A stretch of 64,000 bases of DNA, taken from assembly GCA_030280995.1 (NCBI GenBank), contig JASXTE010000002.1, positions 1,178,001 to 1,242,000 of the forward strand, written 5' to 3'. Below the pieces are notes generated by a model. The model had not been told where the DNA came from. It did not search any database and saw nothing but the letters and a program-made list of their open reading frames with translations. Shown here piece after piece: positions 11,615 through 22,496 of the stretch. How positions within the stretch are numbered: the first letter of the stretch is position 1; each line of letters starts with the position of its first letter. Both the position numbers and the translations under genes were made by a program. This DNA is from Hemileia vastatrix. Taxonomy: Eukaryota > Basidiomycota > Pucciniomycetes > Pucciniales > Zaghouaniaceae.

Positions 11615-12575
11615 AGAATGTCTGTTTCAAGCCTTTGGTTTTTTTCTAGTTGAATTCTTGTGTTTCTTTTTTGTGATTCAGGTTTTTAGTCCTCTATGAC
11701 TTTAAACTGGATTGCCTTGGATGTCTTTTGGTGCTTTTGGATTGGTGGTGGATCACTGGTGGTCTCCCATCATTTTTACTAATTGGAGGGAGCCCACCCA
11801 GTGATCTCTTCTGTTGACCTGGAGCTGGCTTTGCTATGTGGTTCTAGGGTGTTGGATGTGAAAGTGGTGGATTCAAGATTATTTTCTTTTTTTCTCTTTT
11901 TTTTCTTTTAATTTTTTTATGGAGGCTATGTTTGTTCAAAGGCTCAAGATAGGGCTCTGGCAATGTTTTTGGTAGAAGAGGAGGAGTCAAAATAATAATA
12001 AAAATTTTTTAGGTGTGACCACATCAAGGTGCACTTGGATGTGGGTAAGGTATCAGGGGATCAGCTCATCAATTGGCTGGGGGATACCATTTTATTTTGT
12101 TTTATTTGTTAAAGGAGGTTAAATGTTTTGGCTTTGATGGTTTTTGGTTTGGGTATTTATGGGATATATCTTCAAGATTTTTTTTGGAAAGTCCTTCAAG
12201 ACTTTAAACTGATCTTTTAATTACGGGCTCAAGATTTTTCGATGTCCATCAAGACTTTAAACTGAAAATTCTGTTAGTCCTCCAAGACTTAAAACTGGCT
12301 GGTTGTTAAAGATTTATTCAAGAATTTAATTTTACTTCTGTAGATCTAGTAGTCCTCCAAGACTTTAAACTGGCTGGTTTCAAGATTTTGTCAAGAAGTA
12401 GTCTGTCAAGACTTTAAACTGAACACTTTTTTAGTCCCCCAAGACTTTAAACTGAGGATTGTTGATGATGTAGTCCCCCAAGACTATAAACTGAGGAATG
12501 GGAGGCAGTGTGATGTGGAAGTGTAAAGGCAGAAGGATCCAAGGGGGAACTTCTGAATTTTGTAAAGGCAAGTTC

Positions 12576-12618
12576 GGGGGTGACTGATGGGCTGGCAGCT
12601 CTATATACAGTTACCCCC
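12576..12618 (+). other. Conserved hairpin 3 in B 3' region
   Basis: GGGGGTGACTG pairs with CAGTTACCCCC (11 bp, one G-U), with an inner GGGC/GCTC stem and loop TGGCA. Flanks are more diverged than in copies 1 and 2 while the stem is kept. Confidence 0.6.
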
Positions 12619-13194
12619 AAAATTTAGTTACTTCTCTAAATCTTTTTCTGGTTGATCTTTGGTTCTGGGTTCTGTGATTCAGGTTTTTTCAGTCCCCCAA
12701 GACCATAAACTGAGGATTTTTGGAGTCCCCAAAGACTATAAACTGAGGGCTGTTAGTCCTTGAAGACTTTAAACTGAGGGCTGTTAGTCCCCCAAGACTT
12801 TAAACTGAGGTCTTTTAGTCCCCCAAGACTTTAAACTGATGGTTGTGAGTTCCCCAAGACTATAAAATGAGGAAATTTTTATGCTGGTAGAAATTTATAG
12901 TCAGGGAGACTTGTCAACTAAATATCACTTTTTATTGTTGGAAGCTGGTACAGCCAGAGTTGGAATTCAGGAACAGAAGAAAGAGATTCTTTTCACAGAG
13001 ATAGATTTAATTTAAAGGCATGTTGAAAGAGAAGTTTTAAAGAAGAAGCTTGGATTGCTGGTTCAGAAGTTCACTTGGGATGGAATAAGATCTGGTGGAA
13101 GAGAGAAATGGGCTGTTTGTGAAGATTCTGAAGAGTTGTTTTAACATGGTTTATGGCGAAGGAAGAATGGGGACACTCTTGATTGGAGGGAGTA

Positions 13195-14099
13195 TGTGGT
13201 GATCCAAACCTGGGTAGGCCTTTGAAGTGCATATTTGGGGGTATTTGGTATGTAGGGTGTTATTGGGATTATGGTGTTATTAGTGTTTTTTTTCATCTTT
13301 AGGTGATAGTTAGTAGTGTTTATGGAGGCTTAAGCTAGGGTCACTTATTATGTCTCAGCTTAATGTCCTTTCTTTTCTCTTCATTTTGGTATCCCTTATG
13401 GGTGGTTACCTTATTTTATAGGGTAGTTCTGGTGTTGTTATTGGTATTTATCAGATGTTTATTGCTTAGTGGTGCTTGTAGGCTTAAGCTAGGGTCACTT
13501 ATTATGTCTCAGCTTATTGTTCTTTATTTTCTTTTCATTTTGGTATGTTTTATGTGTGTTTATCTTGTTTATTAGTGAAGTTATGGGTTTTTATTGGTTT
13601 TATGGGTGTTTTAGGGCCTAGAAGCGGCCCAGCCACCCCTAAGCGCGCCTCCTCCAAGAGGCCTGCCCGCCTGGGCGCTGGGGAGGCGCTAAAATGCACT
13701 TTTATGCATGAAAAAGGCTGGGAAAGCTGGATTTTGGGTGGGGAATTGGTCAGGGTGGTCTGTGCACTGCCTGTATGATGCGTGTGTGGGAAGATTTTTA
13801 GAGGAATCATCTTATCTCTTTACTCATCGCCTCTCTGTTCCTCACTGTCTCATTGGCTTGTGTTTTGTTGGCATATATTACTCTTCATTTCAACTCTTTC
13901 TGGTAGTCTGTCTGGGACTATTATCTTCACTTTTAAAGGGGTCAAGTGTGTTTAATTAGAGGGTCTAGCAAACAGATCTCCAATTTGCTGCAACATGTAA
14001 ATCTCACTTGTTTTTCTAAAGAGACAGGGGTTATTCTTTCTGGTTTTACTCCAACTCCCTAGGTCAAGGCCTATAGCTAGTGCTATAGGATTGTCTACA
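13195..14099 (+). repeat. Right (3') LTR of element B
   Basis: 905 bp, starting TGTGGTGATCC and ending TTGTCTACA, followed by CCGC (14100-14103), which repeats the CCGC before the left LTR. The left copy starts TCCGGTAATCC, so its first bases have mutated. Confidence 0.9.
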
Positions 14100-14103
14100 C
14101 CGC

Positions 14104-15720
14104 AATGACAATATACTAGCAGGCAGGAACGTCGGCGATGAAAATAAACTAGCAGGCAGAATTGTTCACAATGACAATAAACTAGTAACGTGGAATGTAC
14201 GTAAAGAAATAAAACTAGATATTGACGATGCAAAGGACGTTTGTAGCAATGGTAGTCTGTAACTAGATTTAGGGGACGCTGAAGCTAACATAGCGACAAG
14301 GAGTGCACTAGGCAAAGTAGTGGAAGAGTCAGATGATGAAGATAATTCAAGGGGAAGTCAAGACAGTAGTACTCATCTCAAAGAGGGGGAGTATTCTGAA
14401 GACAATGCATCTACTGATGAGGGAGTAGAGTTGTTAAGGTTATATTTGGAAGGTAATAGTTGACCAGATTTTTGCAATAAAAAGGTTTGGCACAATATTG
14501 AGAAGCGCGCTAAAGGCTATTTTATTAAAAATGGGAAGTTATGGAAGAATCAAGCTTCGTCTCCTCAGTTAGTTGTTCAAACTAGGGAAGGGAAGGATAA
14601 GATACTCAGGGAGTTACATGAGAATTTAGGACATAGAGGCCAAGATGAGACATATTGCAGAGTAAGGGAAAGATTCTGGTGGCCCAATATGATGAATGAA
14701 GTAAGAGATCGGGTTAAATCTTGTCCTGAATGTCAGCATAGGAGTTAGGAAAGCCAAAAGAGAATGGTAGAGTGATAGGCAAAGATACTGTTTTTGGTAG
14801 GGTCAGTTTAGATGCAGTTCATATAAAAGAAGGACGCTTTAAATACTTGGTAGTAGGCAGGGATGATCTATCAGGATGGGTCAAAGCAGCATTGTTGGTA
14901 AATCTTAAGGCAAGTAATGTAGCTGAATTCTTGAAAAAAAAATGGGTTTATAGGTACGCGGTAATGAAGATAGTGACCATAGGTTGTGGTGCTGAATTTT
15001 CTGGAGAATTCCAAGAAGCAGCCAAAGGTATTGGGGCAATGCTGTGATTTGCAACACCATATTATCCTGAAGCAGAGGGGGCGGTAGAAAGAGGGCATCA
15101 AATTATAAAGGATGCATTAGTTAAATTATGTGGAAATAATGGGGCAAAGTGGAAGAGCTACTTGCCATTAGTTTTTTTTGTGGACAGGATTTCAGTTAAA
15201 AGGACAATAGTTTTTTCACTCTATGAACTTGTGTTTGGTCAAAGGGCAGTATTACCTATTGATCTAGAGGCTGGATCTTTTCTAGGATGTGACTGGGATC
15301 AAGTGCGCTTGACTTAAGATTTAATTCTAGCGAGGGTAGCGCAGCTTGAAAGAAAAGACAAGTTTGTGGAGAAGGCATATGATAGAATGATGCAGATCCG
15401 GGACAAGTCAGTTAAATATTGAGATGAGCTTTTAGCGCATAAGTTAAGGAAGCCATTGAACCCAGGAGATGTTGTTTTGTTTTATAATAGAAGTTTAGAA
15501 ATCCAATGGGGGAATATGTTTGCTGACAGATGGAACGGTCCTAATAGGTTAAGAAAGCAGATAGCTGGTGGGTCTTACTTACTGGAGGAACTGGATGGTA
15601 CTGAATGGAAGTGACGTGTGGCAGCAGATCAGGTCAAAATATTCTACCCAAGGGGTGTTCCAGTGAAACAAGATAACCTCCGGAATGAGAAAAAAAACTA
15701 CCAGAATGACCTCTGGGAAG
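14104..15720 (+). pseudogene. Element A integrase, continuation of split pol
   Basis: This continues A's pol after the B insertion. A linker with repeated LAGRNV/LAGRIV units comes first. The zinc-binding H2C2 domain follows at about 14611-14745 (H-ENLGH, then CPECQ), then a frameshift near 14748 and the catalytic core from 14772 (LDAVHIKEGRFKYLVVGRDD, then PEAEGAVERGHQ). The second catalytic aspartate region reads IGCGAEF where DGGAEF is usual, so that residue appears lost. Stops at 15045, about 15316 and 15419 and near 15612 break the frame. Two of these, TGA, fit loss of CGA. The C-terminal part (DVVLFYNRS, FADRWNGPNRL) resembles the usual integrase tail. It would insert the cDNA, but it is inactive here. 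Confidence 0.85.
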
Positions 15721-16322
15721 AGGTTAAACTAACAAGTTATGTTAAGCTTTGTTTTTCTAAGAGGACTCACAGGAGGCTTTGACACAGTTGTGATGGATAG
15801 AGGAAGCTAACTGGAAGTTAGGTGCACTGTGGCTGAACAGGCAACTGACAAAAGCGCTCAGATGAGGGCGTAGACAAAAATGAAATCTTATATTTTCATT
15901 TTTTGAGGGGACATGACAAGATAGGCAATTAGATTAAAAGAGGGGCATACTATGTAAACACAAAAGACACTGGTAATTTAGCTAATGAGTTAACTAACCA
16001 GGAGTGGAATAACAATATATAGCTGGGGCGCTATACAGTTCGATTCTTATTTACATCATGTATTTTTGTATCGCAGTAAAGGTGGTACAGTTTTATGATT
16101 TAAAAGTTTATTTATGTATTTTTTAGGGTTTACAGTCTTTTAAAGAAGGTAGAGGGAGAAAAGTTGGTTGCTGTAAAATTAGAAGACAAGTAGTATGGAA
16201 GACAGGTGTAGAAGAATAGTGCCGTGTCTAAAACAATTATTTAAAGGCATAGCGAAAAAAAGGATGAAGACTATATGGAGGGATAATGGACAAAGAAGGC
16301 TCATATGGAGAGTGCTAGTGGA
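15721..16322. other. Non-coding spacer between A integrase and antisense block
   Basis: No convincing frame. A purine tract, AAAAGAGGGGCA, near 15936 resembles a polypurine tract, but no LTR follows it. Otherwise I see nothing. Confidence 0.4.
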
Positions 16323-18160
16323 CTATTCAGTATTGGGGTGAAAGCTATTAGGATATCCTTTCCAGTATTCAGGCATGACGAAACGACAAGGATTGGCGGG
16401 GAATCCAAGAATAGTTGATGAGCTGATTTCGTTCATTAGTTGACCTATCATTTCTATATGAGTATAGAAAGCTTCAAGTTCAGCGTCAGAAAAAGCTGGT
16501 GCGTTATTGTAGGATAGGGACATAGCGTCATATATAAGACGAAGTCTGGAAAACATTTGCATGGAATGGGAACCCATCCCAAAGAGACGGATTCATTGAA
16601 GCCTGACAGGAAGTTAGTAAGCAAGAAGAGCATAAGTATAGTAAAGGATACTTACTTGCTAATTAGTTTTGTGGGCGCACTGACGATGAAGTAACGGTAA
16701 CCGCCTCAGGAGCAGCTGTAGTGGAGCCTGAGCACATGGAAGCACTGGAACTCGGAGTGGAAAAAGGCGCAGTGCTAGGCTGGATAGATATTTTGTGCCT
16801 GGGAAAAATAGGAAGCGATGGCAACTCATAAGGAACGTTGTTATTGGTAGAAGAGTTTGGGCTAGCGGTGTGGTCTTCCAACATTGGCAGGGGCCTTTGT
16901 TGTGTGATTTGGTGTTGTTTGTGCATGTCTTAATTTACATCTGTTAAGGAATTGGGTATTTTTCTGGTTTTATTCCGTGGATATTGGGTCTGCGGGTATG
17001 TGGGTACTATCATTGGATAGCCCCAGTTTTTCTCTATATTTTATGTCTTGTAGACATTTTTCATATTCTAAGTTTTAAGGGGTCATTTCCTCATTTTTCA
17101 TTTATAAAAATTGCTGTTTAATTTTGTTTTTCATGTTTTATGGGCTAACCTTAAGTCTTAGGGTTAAGTGCTTAGTACCATTGGATAGAGCTAATTTTTC
17201 TCTATATTTCATGTCTCAATGTTGTTATAGTGAAATTCCATGTTTTAAAGGTTTTAGTAGTTGTAGCTAATTTTTCTAAGTAGATTAGTTGTTTTTATTG
17301 GTTTTCTGGCTTCAAGGAGGCCGGGCCGCTTCAGGCAGCACCTCCGACGTCGGGCGGCCCTCCCGCCTCTGTTTTAGAAGGTTGGGGAGCGCTTCAGGAG
17401 GGTTTTTTATTCAATTTGGTGGGTACAGGCGCCATATTGGTGGGTGCGCATGGGCTCTTAGTTAGTGGTCTGTGTGTAAATAGTGAATAAGACAGTTTGG
17501 GGCAACCTTAATCATCATACAACCATCCGGAGGTGATATCCTTGTTCCTCACTCAGTTTTCACTGTTTTCTGGCCACAATTTGGCTGTGTTTGTTGCAAG
17601 TGAGTTCTTCATTTAACTTAACTTTGGCAACTGTTTTCTCTTTTATAGTCTTGCAAGCTATAGCAAGTATTATTGCTGTCTCTGGTGTGGACATTGTTCT
17701 ACATTTCAGTTCTTTGGTCTGGTAGTATATCTGGGGACTACTTTCTTGGCTCATCAAGCAGTCAAGTGTGTTGAAAAGGGGCTTTAGCAAAACAGGAACT
17801 TACTTTAGCAAGTAAACCTCACTCTATTTTTCTAAAGGGACATGGGATTTTCTCTCTGGTTTTTCTCCAACTCCCTTGGTCAATGCCTATAGCTAGTACT
17901 ATAGGATTGTCTACTGTGGGACTAGTGGTTGTAATTATGGGGGCCCTACTGGTAGAACTAGGTGGAAAGCGAATATAGCCAGTAGGCTGAGGATTATTTT
18001 GGTTTAGAGAGATATTGCAAGTTTTGTGGTATCTAAAGCAGTTGTCACAGGCAGGTCTAAAGGAGGCATACCCCCAAGGTCTAGAAAATGTACAATGAAA
18101 GTTGCGGCACTTAAAAAAAGAGCATGCTTGATCTTTGGGAACTGTGCGATATTGAGTCAT
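16323..18160 (-). pseudogene. Antisense gene 2 of element A, cysteine-cluster protein
   Basis: Read on the minus strand. ATG at 18160-18158 lies about 40 bases after TATAAATA (18206-18199). The N-terminal exon encodes six cysteines: C-x4-C-x4-C-x14-C-x2-C-x6-C, with SRPWGYASFRPACDNC then FRYHKTC, followed by a P/S/T-rich stretch. At 17914 the frame enters a solo LTR. Beyond it, 16926-16663 continues as P/S/T-rich sequence. GTAAGT at 16655 and a CAG acceptor at 16603 suggest an intron, and 16577-16323 encodes SRLRLIYDAMSLSYNN and related residues. A stop eight bases before the donor and a TGA after the acceptor show decay. The SRPW-x-Y...CDxC block recurs in antisense gene 1. C-x2-C-x6-C is half of a fungal Zn2Cys6 motif, so a DNA-binding role is possible but unproven. 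Confidence 0.55.
16924..17914 (+). repeat. Solo LTR related to element B, inside antisense gene 2
   Basis: The last ~150 bp (GTCAAGTGTGTT, TTTTTCTAAAGGGACATG, CTATAGCTAGTACTATAGGA, TTGTCTAC) match the end of B's LTR. The left part is diverged. TGTG at 16920-16923 and 17915-17918 is an apparent 4-bp target duplication, the same length as for B. It contains the GC-rich module also found inside B. No internal element sequence is attached. Confidence 0.75.
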
Positions 18161-18198
18161 GATGTTTGGATGAAGGTAATATGGGTTATTAGATGGGC

Positions 18199-18206
18199 TA
18201 TTTATA
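18199..18206 (-). promoter_or_regulatory. TATA box of antisense gene 2
   Basis: TATAAATA on the minus strand, about 40 bases before the ATG at 18160. The same octamer precedes antisense gene 1. Confidence 0.5.
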
Positions 18207-18253
18207 GGTCAATAATGGCATTATGGAAAAGACATCAGTTTCACAATAACTGA

Positions 18254-18704
18254 CATGAGCGCTGAATGGTTTCTAAGAAGGAGATGAAGAATTTTTATCA
18301 CAAAAAATAAAATAAAATAAAATAAATTAAAAATAAGGGACCTAAGAAAAGGTGAATCCGTCACAGTCAAGGGAAAGTTATACGTTGTAAAGATCTGAAG
18401 ATTTTAAGGGAATGCATGCATATATGATTCAGGGGATGTATTTGTAGCTATAGGGAGTAGCACCAATCTCAAATTTATTTTGTGTATATTGTTTTATCTT
18501 TCATAGGCACTTAGTAGTAAGGTGCGCTGTTTGGAAAAAGGATGATATTTTTTTGGGGGCAACTCATCTCTCAGATGTTGGGTTCTCACAAGGAACTTGG
18601 GGTCAAGCAGAATTAACAAAAAAAAAGGGAAAAAAATTATTATTGTTGCATTTTTTTTACAAAGCTATGTACAATTTATTAGGAATATATAAGGAAGATT
18701 TTTT
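18254..18704. other. Spacer between the two antisense genes
   Basis: AT-rich, with an AAAAT-type simple repeat near 18300-18330. It would serve as 3' region of gene 1 and 5' region of gene 2. No coding frame is supported. Confidence 0.4.
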
Positions 18705-19749
18705 TTAGTATTCTGCGTCATCATAGATCGGGATGCAGAAGTCCCAGTTGTTAACAGCCTCTTGCATGTTTTTTTTCCAGGTAGTCATTAGCTGTTTTTG
18801 TTTATTATACTCGGTGCCAGTATAAACTGGGACCGCCTCAAGAAATTCCTCGATGGCAGCTATCATATCATTCATACAATGCATGGTTGAATCGTATGGT
18901 GCGCAGGCAATGTGCTCTGCGAAATCCCAGTTTTGAGCCATGGTGAGATCTTCCTCATCATTATTAGGAGGGACGTTGGCTGGCCAATCATTCGGGATGA
19001 TGGTGTCATAAACTGGCTGAATAGCAGTCCAGTCAGGAGTTGGAGTGCGCAGAGTACACTCCGGAATAGGGTCGGTATCCCAGGCGGGATCTTCTTCCAA
19101 GGCTGGAAGGAACAGAGTAGTGTTAGGAGGCAGAGGTGATGCAGTGTAAGGTGTGCCTGGCGCATTCTAAAAGAGGAAAGAGAGAATGTTAGTGTTAGAT
19201 CAGAAGAGGGAGAAGAAGGCAAAAGACAACTTACCCTACTCTCCTCTGAAAAGAGAGAGTTAGGAATAGAAGCAACACTACTAGGTGTAGGTGCGCGGTA
19301 ATCAACCTTGACTCGCTTGTTTCCAGGAGGGGTCGAAGAAGTGGGTGCAGGGCGCTTGATGGTCATCTGACTCACCATATTTGAAGTGGAAGTGTTTGGA
19401 TCCAGGCGCACAAAAGTGGGTGGCCCATTGCTACTGCACTTTCTTTTTGTGTTGTTTACAGTAATCGCATGACTAGGAAAGAAAGAAAAAGAAATTAGTA
19501 ATAGGAAGAAAGGAAGGAAGAGAAATGAAGAAAACTTATACTAAAGAAAGTATTTCCACGGCCGGCTTTTGAGAAGTTTCAGGGAGTTATGCCATTCTAG
19601 ATTCAGCGGGTGCATCTTGTCCCACCCATCAGCGTAGTTACTGGTGTCGTAGGAGGAGCAGTAGCGGGTTGGGTATGCACAAAATGTCAGATTGCGTCCA
19701 CAACGTTGGCGTTATTTTTGGTGTTAATGGTAGTGTTTCTAGTATTCAT
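18705..19749 (-). pseudogene. Antisense gene 1 of element A, spliced, cysteine-cluster protein
   Basis: Three exons on the minus strand: 19749-19542, 19472-19235 and 19166-18705. The introns (19541-19473 and 19234-19167, 69 and 68 bp) have GT...AG ends and pyrimidine-rich 3' parts. Exon 2 to exon 3 joins in frame (SLFSEESR then NAPGTPYTAS). Exon 3 gives an acidic, tryptophan-containing C-terminus ending PIYDDAEY. Exon 1 ends WHNSLKLLKSRPWKYFL. Exon 2 opens with CDYCKQHKKK and, after an apparent 1-base insertion in an A run, CSSNGPPTF, which would give C-x2-C-x6-C as in fungal Zn2Cys6 regulators. Exon 1 also has a stop and a frame change, so the gene is decayed. KRPAPTSSTPPGNKRVK resembles a nuclear localisation signal. 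Function inferred only. Confidence 0.6.
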
Positions 19750-19825
19750 TAAAGGAAATAAATTTGAGAAGGTAAAGATGAGGATTTGTAGTAATTAAAG
19801 GAAGAAAGCGCTGCAAGACGCAGGA

Positions 19826-19833
19826 TATTTATA
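19826..19833 (-). promoter_or_regulatory. TATA box of antisense gene 1
   Basis: TATAAATA on the minus strand, about 77 bases before the ATG at 19749 and just inside the 3' LTR boundary. It suggests a dedicated promoter separate from the LTR promoter. Confidence 0.5.
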
Positions 19834-19852
19834 GGCTCCTGGGGATAGTTGC

Positions 19853-19866
19853 GAGTAGAGGGAGGA
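19853..19866 (+). promoter_or_regulatory. Polypurine tract of element A
   Basis: GAGTAGAGGGAGGA (one T) immediately precedes TGTAGTACGC, the start of the 3' LTR, as expected for the plus-strand primer. Confidence 0.65.
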
Positions 19867-21094
19867 TGTAGTACGCGCCTCGCAGGCAGTTTGATTTTGT
19901 ACCAATCAGCTCGCATAGTCCAGGAAGAACAAAGGGGATTCATAGTGCAGTAGGTAGTGCTAAACTATAATACGTATTTGTGTGTTTCAAGAACAAAGGG
20001 AAATAGAAGCACAAAAGAAGTTTCAGGGTCGTGCGCTTGGATTTTGCAGCAGGATGCGCCACACAATGGGGAATTGTGTGTTATCAATTTAGGACTGCAA
20101 GCACTGAACAATATGGATTTGGATTTTCCAATAATCGTGTGTTACACATTAAGGAAGGACTCAAGTGCATAGTATACTGCACCGCCAATAGTGTGGTAAC
20201 TTACTGAAACAGGTAATTTAGGAGGTTAACTAGTTAAGTGAGTTGTCAGAACTATGGACTTAGTAATGAAGTAAGGAGAGCGGGGACTCAATCACAAAGC
20301 TACACAAGAGTCAAGGTGACTAAGATCAGCATTATAAGGAGTCAAAACTTGGAAGTAGAGCTGAAACAAAACAAAGGTACAGTCAGGAGCGGGTATGTGG
20401 AGTATTAGTGAAACAAGTTAATACTAGTGTTAGTTAGCATAGGGTGTGTTTAGGTGCTGTAGTTGTTACAAGCAGTGTACGTAGTTTACTAATAGATTGG
20501 TTATTGTTTTACTAATGTGGCGCTAGAGTAAGCACTGGAGATCCACTAGGGAACTGTGTTTTGAGTGCTGGAAAAATATAAAAAGGGAGAAAAATTCAAC
20601 AAATAATTAGTTAACAAGCAAATAATTAATAATTGTGAAGTCAAGTACAAGATATTAGTTTTTCTGCGATCATTTGTTTGAGAATATATTAGAGATTTTT
20701 CTGCGTCTTTTTGTCATTTGTGCATCTGTGTGTGTATTTCTTATAGTATAAGTGAAAGATCACAACATAGAAAGAATATATAGATTCAGTAGGATCAACT
20801 AGTATTAGAGTTATTTTATTGCTATAATAAGGCATATTCAAAGAGAGCGCTTCAGGAGGGAGTAGCTGTGAATATTAGTGCTTGTTGAGAATAGAAATAT
20901 CCAGATAGTAATACTTGTTTTCTTTCAAAAACTCATTTCTCAACTTATAAACTTTCTAATCACATATTAAGTGTTACACATTATTGCGCTGTCTTTAAAA
21001 ATAAGTGTGGCAGGCACTTATTTTTAGAAATTTAAAAGAAGAACCAACCCATCTTGCATTGTGTCTACTGCTTAGTACTGTAGAACTCTCTACA
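19867..21094 (+). repeat. 3' LTR of element A
   Basis: 1228 bp, TG...CA ends (TGTAGTACGC to CTCTCTACA), similar throughout to 2459-3720. It is followed directly by copia RT sequence. Confidence 0.85.
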
Positions 21095-22179
21095 ACGGTA
21101 TATGCCAAGCAGCGCAATGCTGGTGGGAACACCTCTCAACAAATCTAACTCACCTGGGTTACATTGTCTCTACTTATGACCCAAGCATTTACTATCTCAG
21201 AAAAGAAAATGATAACACAATTATTTAGATTCACGTTGACAATGGACTTGTAACTGCCAACTCCACCAAACAACTAGAGTCACTACAACGGCTCCTACAA
21301 AACGAACTGACAATAAAATGGCAAACAAACCTTGACTCAATAGTAGGCCTGTCAATTAAACGCAACAAAAACGGTTTCACACTCAGCTAATCAACTCTAG
21401 TAAACAAGATACTAGAAAAGTACAGTTCTAACCTAGACCATAAATTGACACCACCACCATCGTCTTGCTCTCTAATGGTTGCCCCTGAAAATTCAGTCCT
21501 GGTAAATGCAACAAAATACCTATCTACCATTGGCTCCCTAAGCTATGTTGCCAGCGGCACCCAACCCAACATTGCCTTAAGCATCAATTTCTTGGCCTGC
21601 TTCTCAAAATTCCCAACCCAAAATCATTGGTCTGCCCTCAATCACCTCCTGGCCTACATAAGGAACACAAAGCATTTTACGCTAAACATTCACCCAAAAA
21701 GAGGTGCTCTTCAATCACTCTTGCTAAAATGCTACAGTGACTCGGACTGGGGTGGGAAGCATTCTAGATCAACCGGCAGCAGTGTCATTTTGCTACATGA
21801 TTGTCCAATTAGCTGGCCGTCACGCTGCCGTTCCTGCGTAGCTACAGCTACCTGCCATGCGGAATTGATGGCACTCGCCTCAGAAACCAAGACTGGCATG
21901 TGAATAATAAATCTCCTTCATGATATAATAGATTTTCTAGGCACTCTCAATCTATTCTGTGACAATGAATCTTCTACAAAATCAGTGTCCAACAAATCAT
22001 CAAATAAACAAACCTGACACATGAAACGCGACTTCTATTATGTAAATGAGCAACTCCACAAAAGAAAAGCAACTTTGACATGGGTACCTTCAATCAAACA
22101 ACTAGCGGACATCATGACCAAACCACTAAATGCCCTAACTCACAATAACACTCTTGTTCAGCTAGGCCTAATACCATAA
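21095..22179 (+). pseudogene. Ty1/copia RT-RNase H remnant (element E)
   Basis: The 3' half of a copia pol, truncated on the left by insertion of A. It starts in the RT thumb region (GYIVSTYDPSIYYLRKEND, then HVDNGLVTA), continues through TKYLSTIGSLSYVASGTQPN and into RNase H (CYSDSDWGGKHSRSTGSS, then CHAELMALASETKTG), and ends with the copia tail signature WVPSIKQLADIMTKPLNAL. Stops at about 21226, 21390, 21901 and 22017 break it. The longest clean piece is 21445-21903. Domain order and motifs make the family assignment firm. Confidence 0.88.
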
Positions 22180-22496
22180 TTTTTTTTCTCTCTTCTTTAT
22201 TCCCTTCTTCTTTTTTTCTTTTCTCCTTTTCTTTTTTCTGAATTTTTCTTCAAATTTCACTCTCTTTCTCTTCCAGCAATTTTTTTTTTACAATGATATA
22301 TATATAATCCAAAAATAAATAAAATAAAATGAAATAATTAAATTAAATTAAATTAAATTAAATAATAAGTAGATAAATACATGATGATAATAATTCAACA
22401 AAAATCACTTTTTCGTAAACAAACCACAAAAAAACTCTTTCTTCTTTACTAATTACAGCATGTGAAACACTTGCCAGCATCTTTTTGAGGGGCCGG
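22180..22496. other. 3' tail of copia E
   Basis: Pyrimidine-rich run, then an ATTAA-type simple repeat near 22335-22366. It ends in the purine tract GAGGGGCCGG (22487-22496), which fits a polypurine tract before the LTR. Confidence 0.5.

Larger units (their letters stand above)
11431..12870 (+). repeat. Array of about fifteen 22-bp motifs in B
   Basis: Motif GTCCCCCAAGACTTTAAACT plus GA. Copies start near 11431 and 11689 (partial), then 12191, 12244, 12277, 12352, 12401, 12434, 12473, 12692, 12725, 12756, 12787, 12818 and 12849. The last five intervals are 33, 31, 31, 31 and 31 bp. Spacers are short and T- or G-rich. The array surrounds hairpin 3. Nothing in it codes. Confidence 0.85.
8303..14099 (+). 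mobile_element. Element B, gag-only non-autonomous LTR retrotransposon
   Basis: A 5.8-kb insertion inside A's pol, bounded by LTRs at 8303-9228 and 13195-14099 and by CCGC on both sides (8299-8302 and 14100-14103), an apparent 4-bp target duplication. It carries a tRNA-Lys-type primer site and a gag-like frame, but no protease, RT or integrase motif in any frame. It must therefore have been mobilised by enzymes from another element. A shares its gag family and is a candidate helper, by inference. The 2.3 kb after gag is noncoding but highly structured. Confidence 0.88.
2459..21094 (+). mobile_element. Element A, Ty3/gypsy-like retrotransposon, nested and decayed
   Basis: The element is defined by two related LTRs (2459-3720 and 19867-21094) around gag-protease, RT-RNase H and integrase on the plus strand. 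It spans 18.6 kb. Removing B (8303-14099) and a solo LTR (16924-17914) leaves about 11.9 kb. An unusual 4-kb block between integrase and 3' LTR carries two genes on the opposite strand. The 3' LTR ends inside copia sequence (21095 onward), so A inserted into a copia element. The left target flank is destroyed by the D/F nest. Every A frame carries stops, so it is not autonomous now. Confidence 0.85.

Noticed and set aside
12401..12870. Regularly spaced direct repeats resembling a CRISPR array
   Set aside because: Spacers are about 9 bp and similar to each other, the genome is eukaryotic, and the array lies inside an LTR element.
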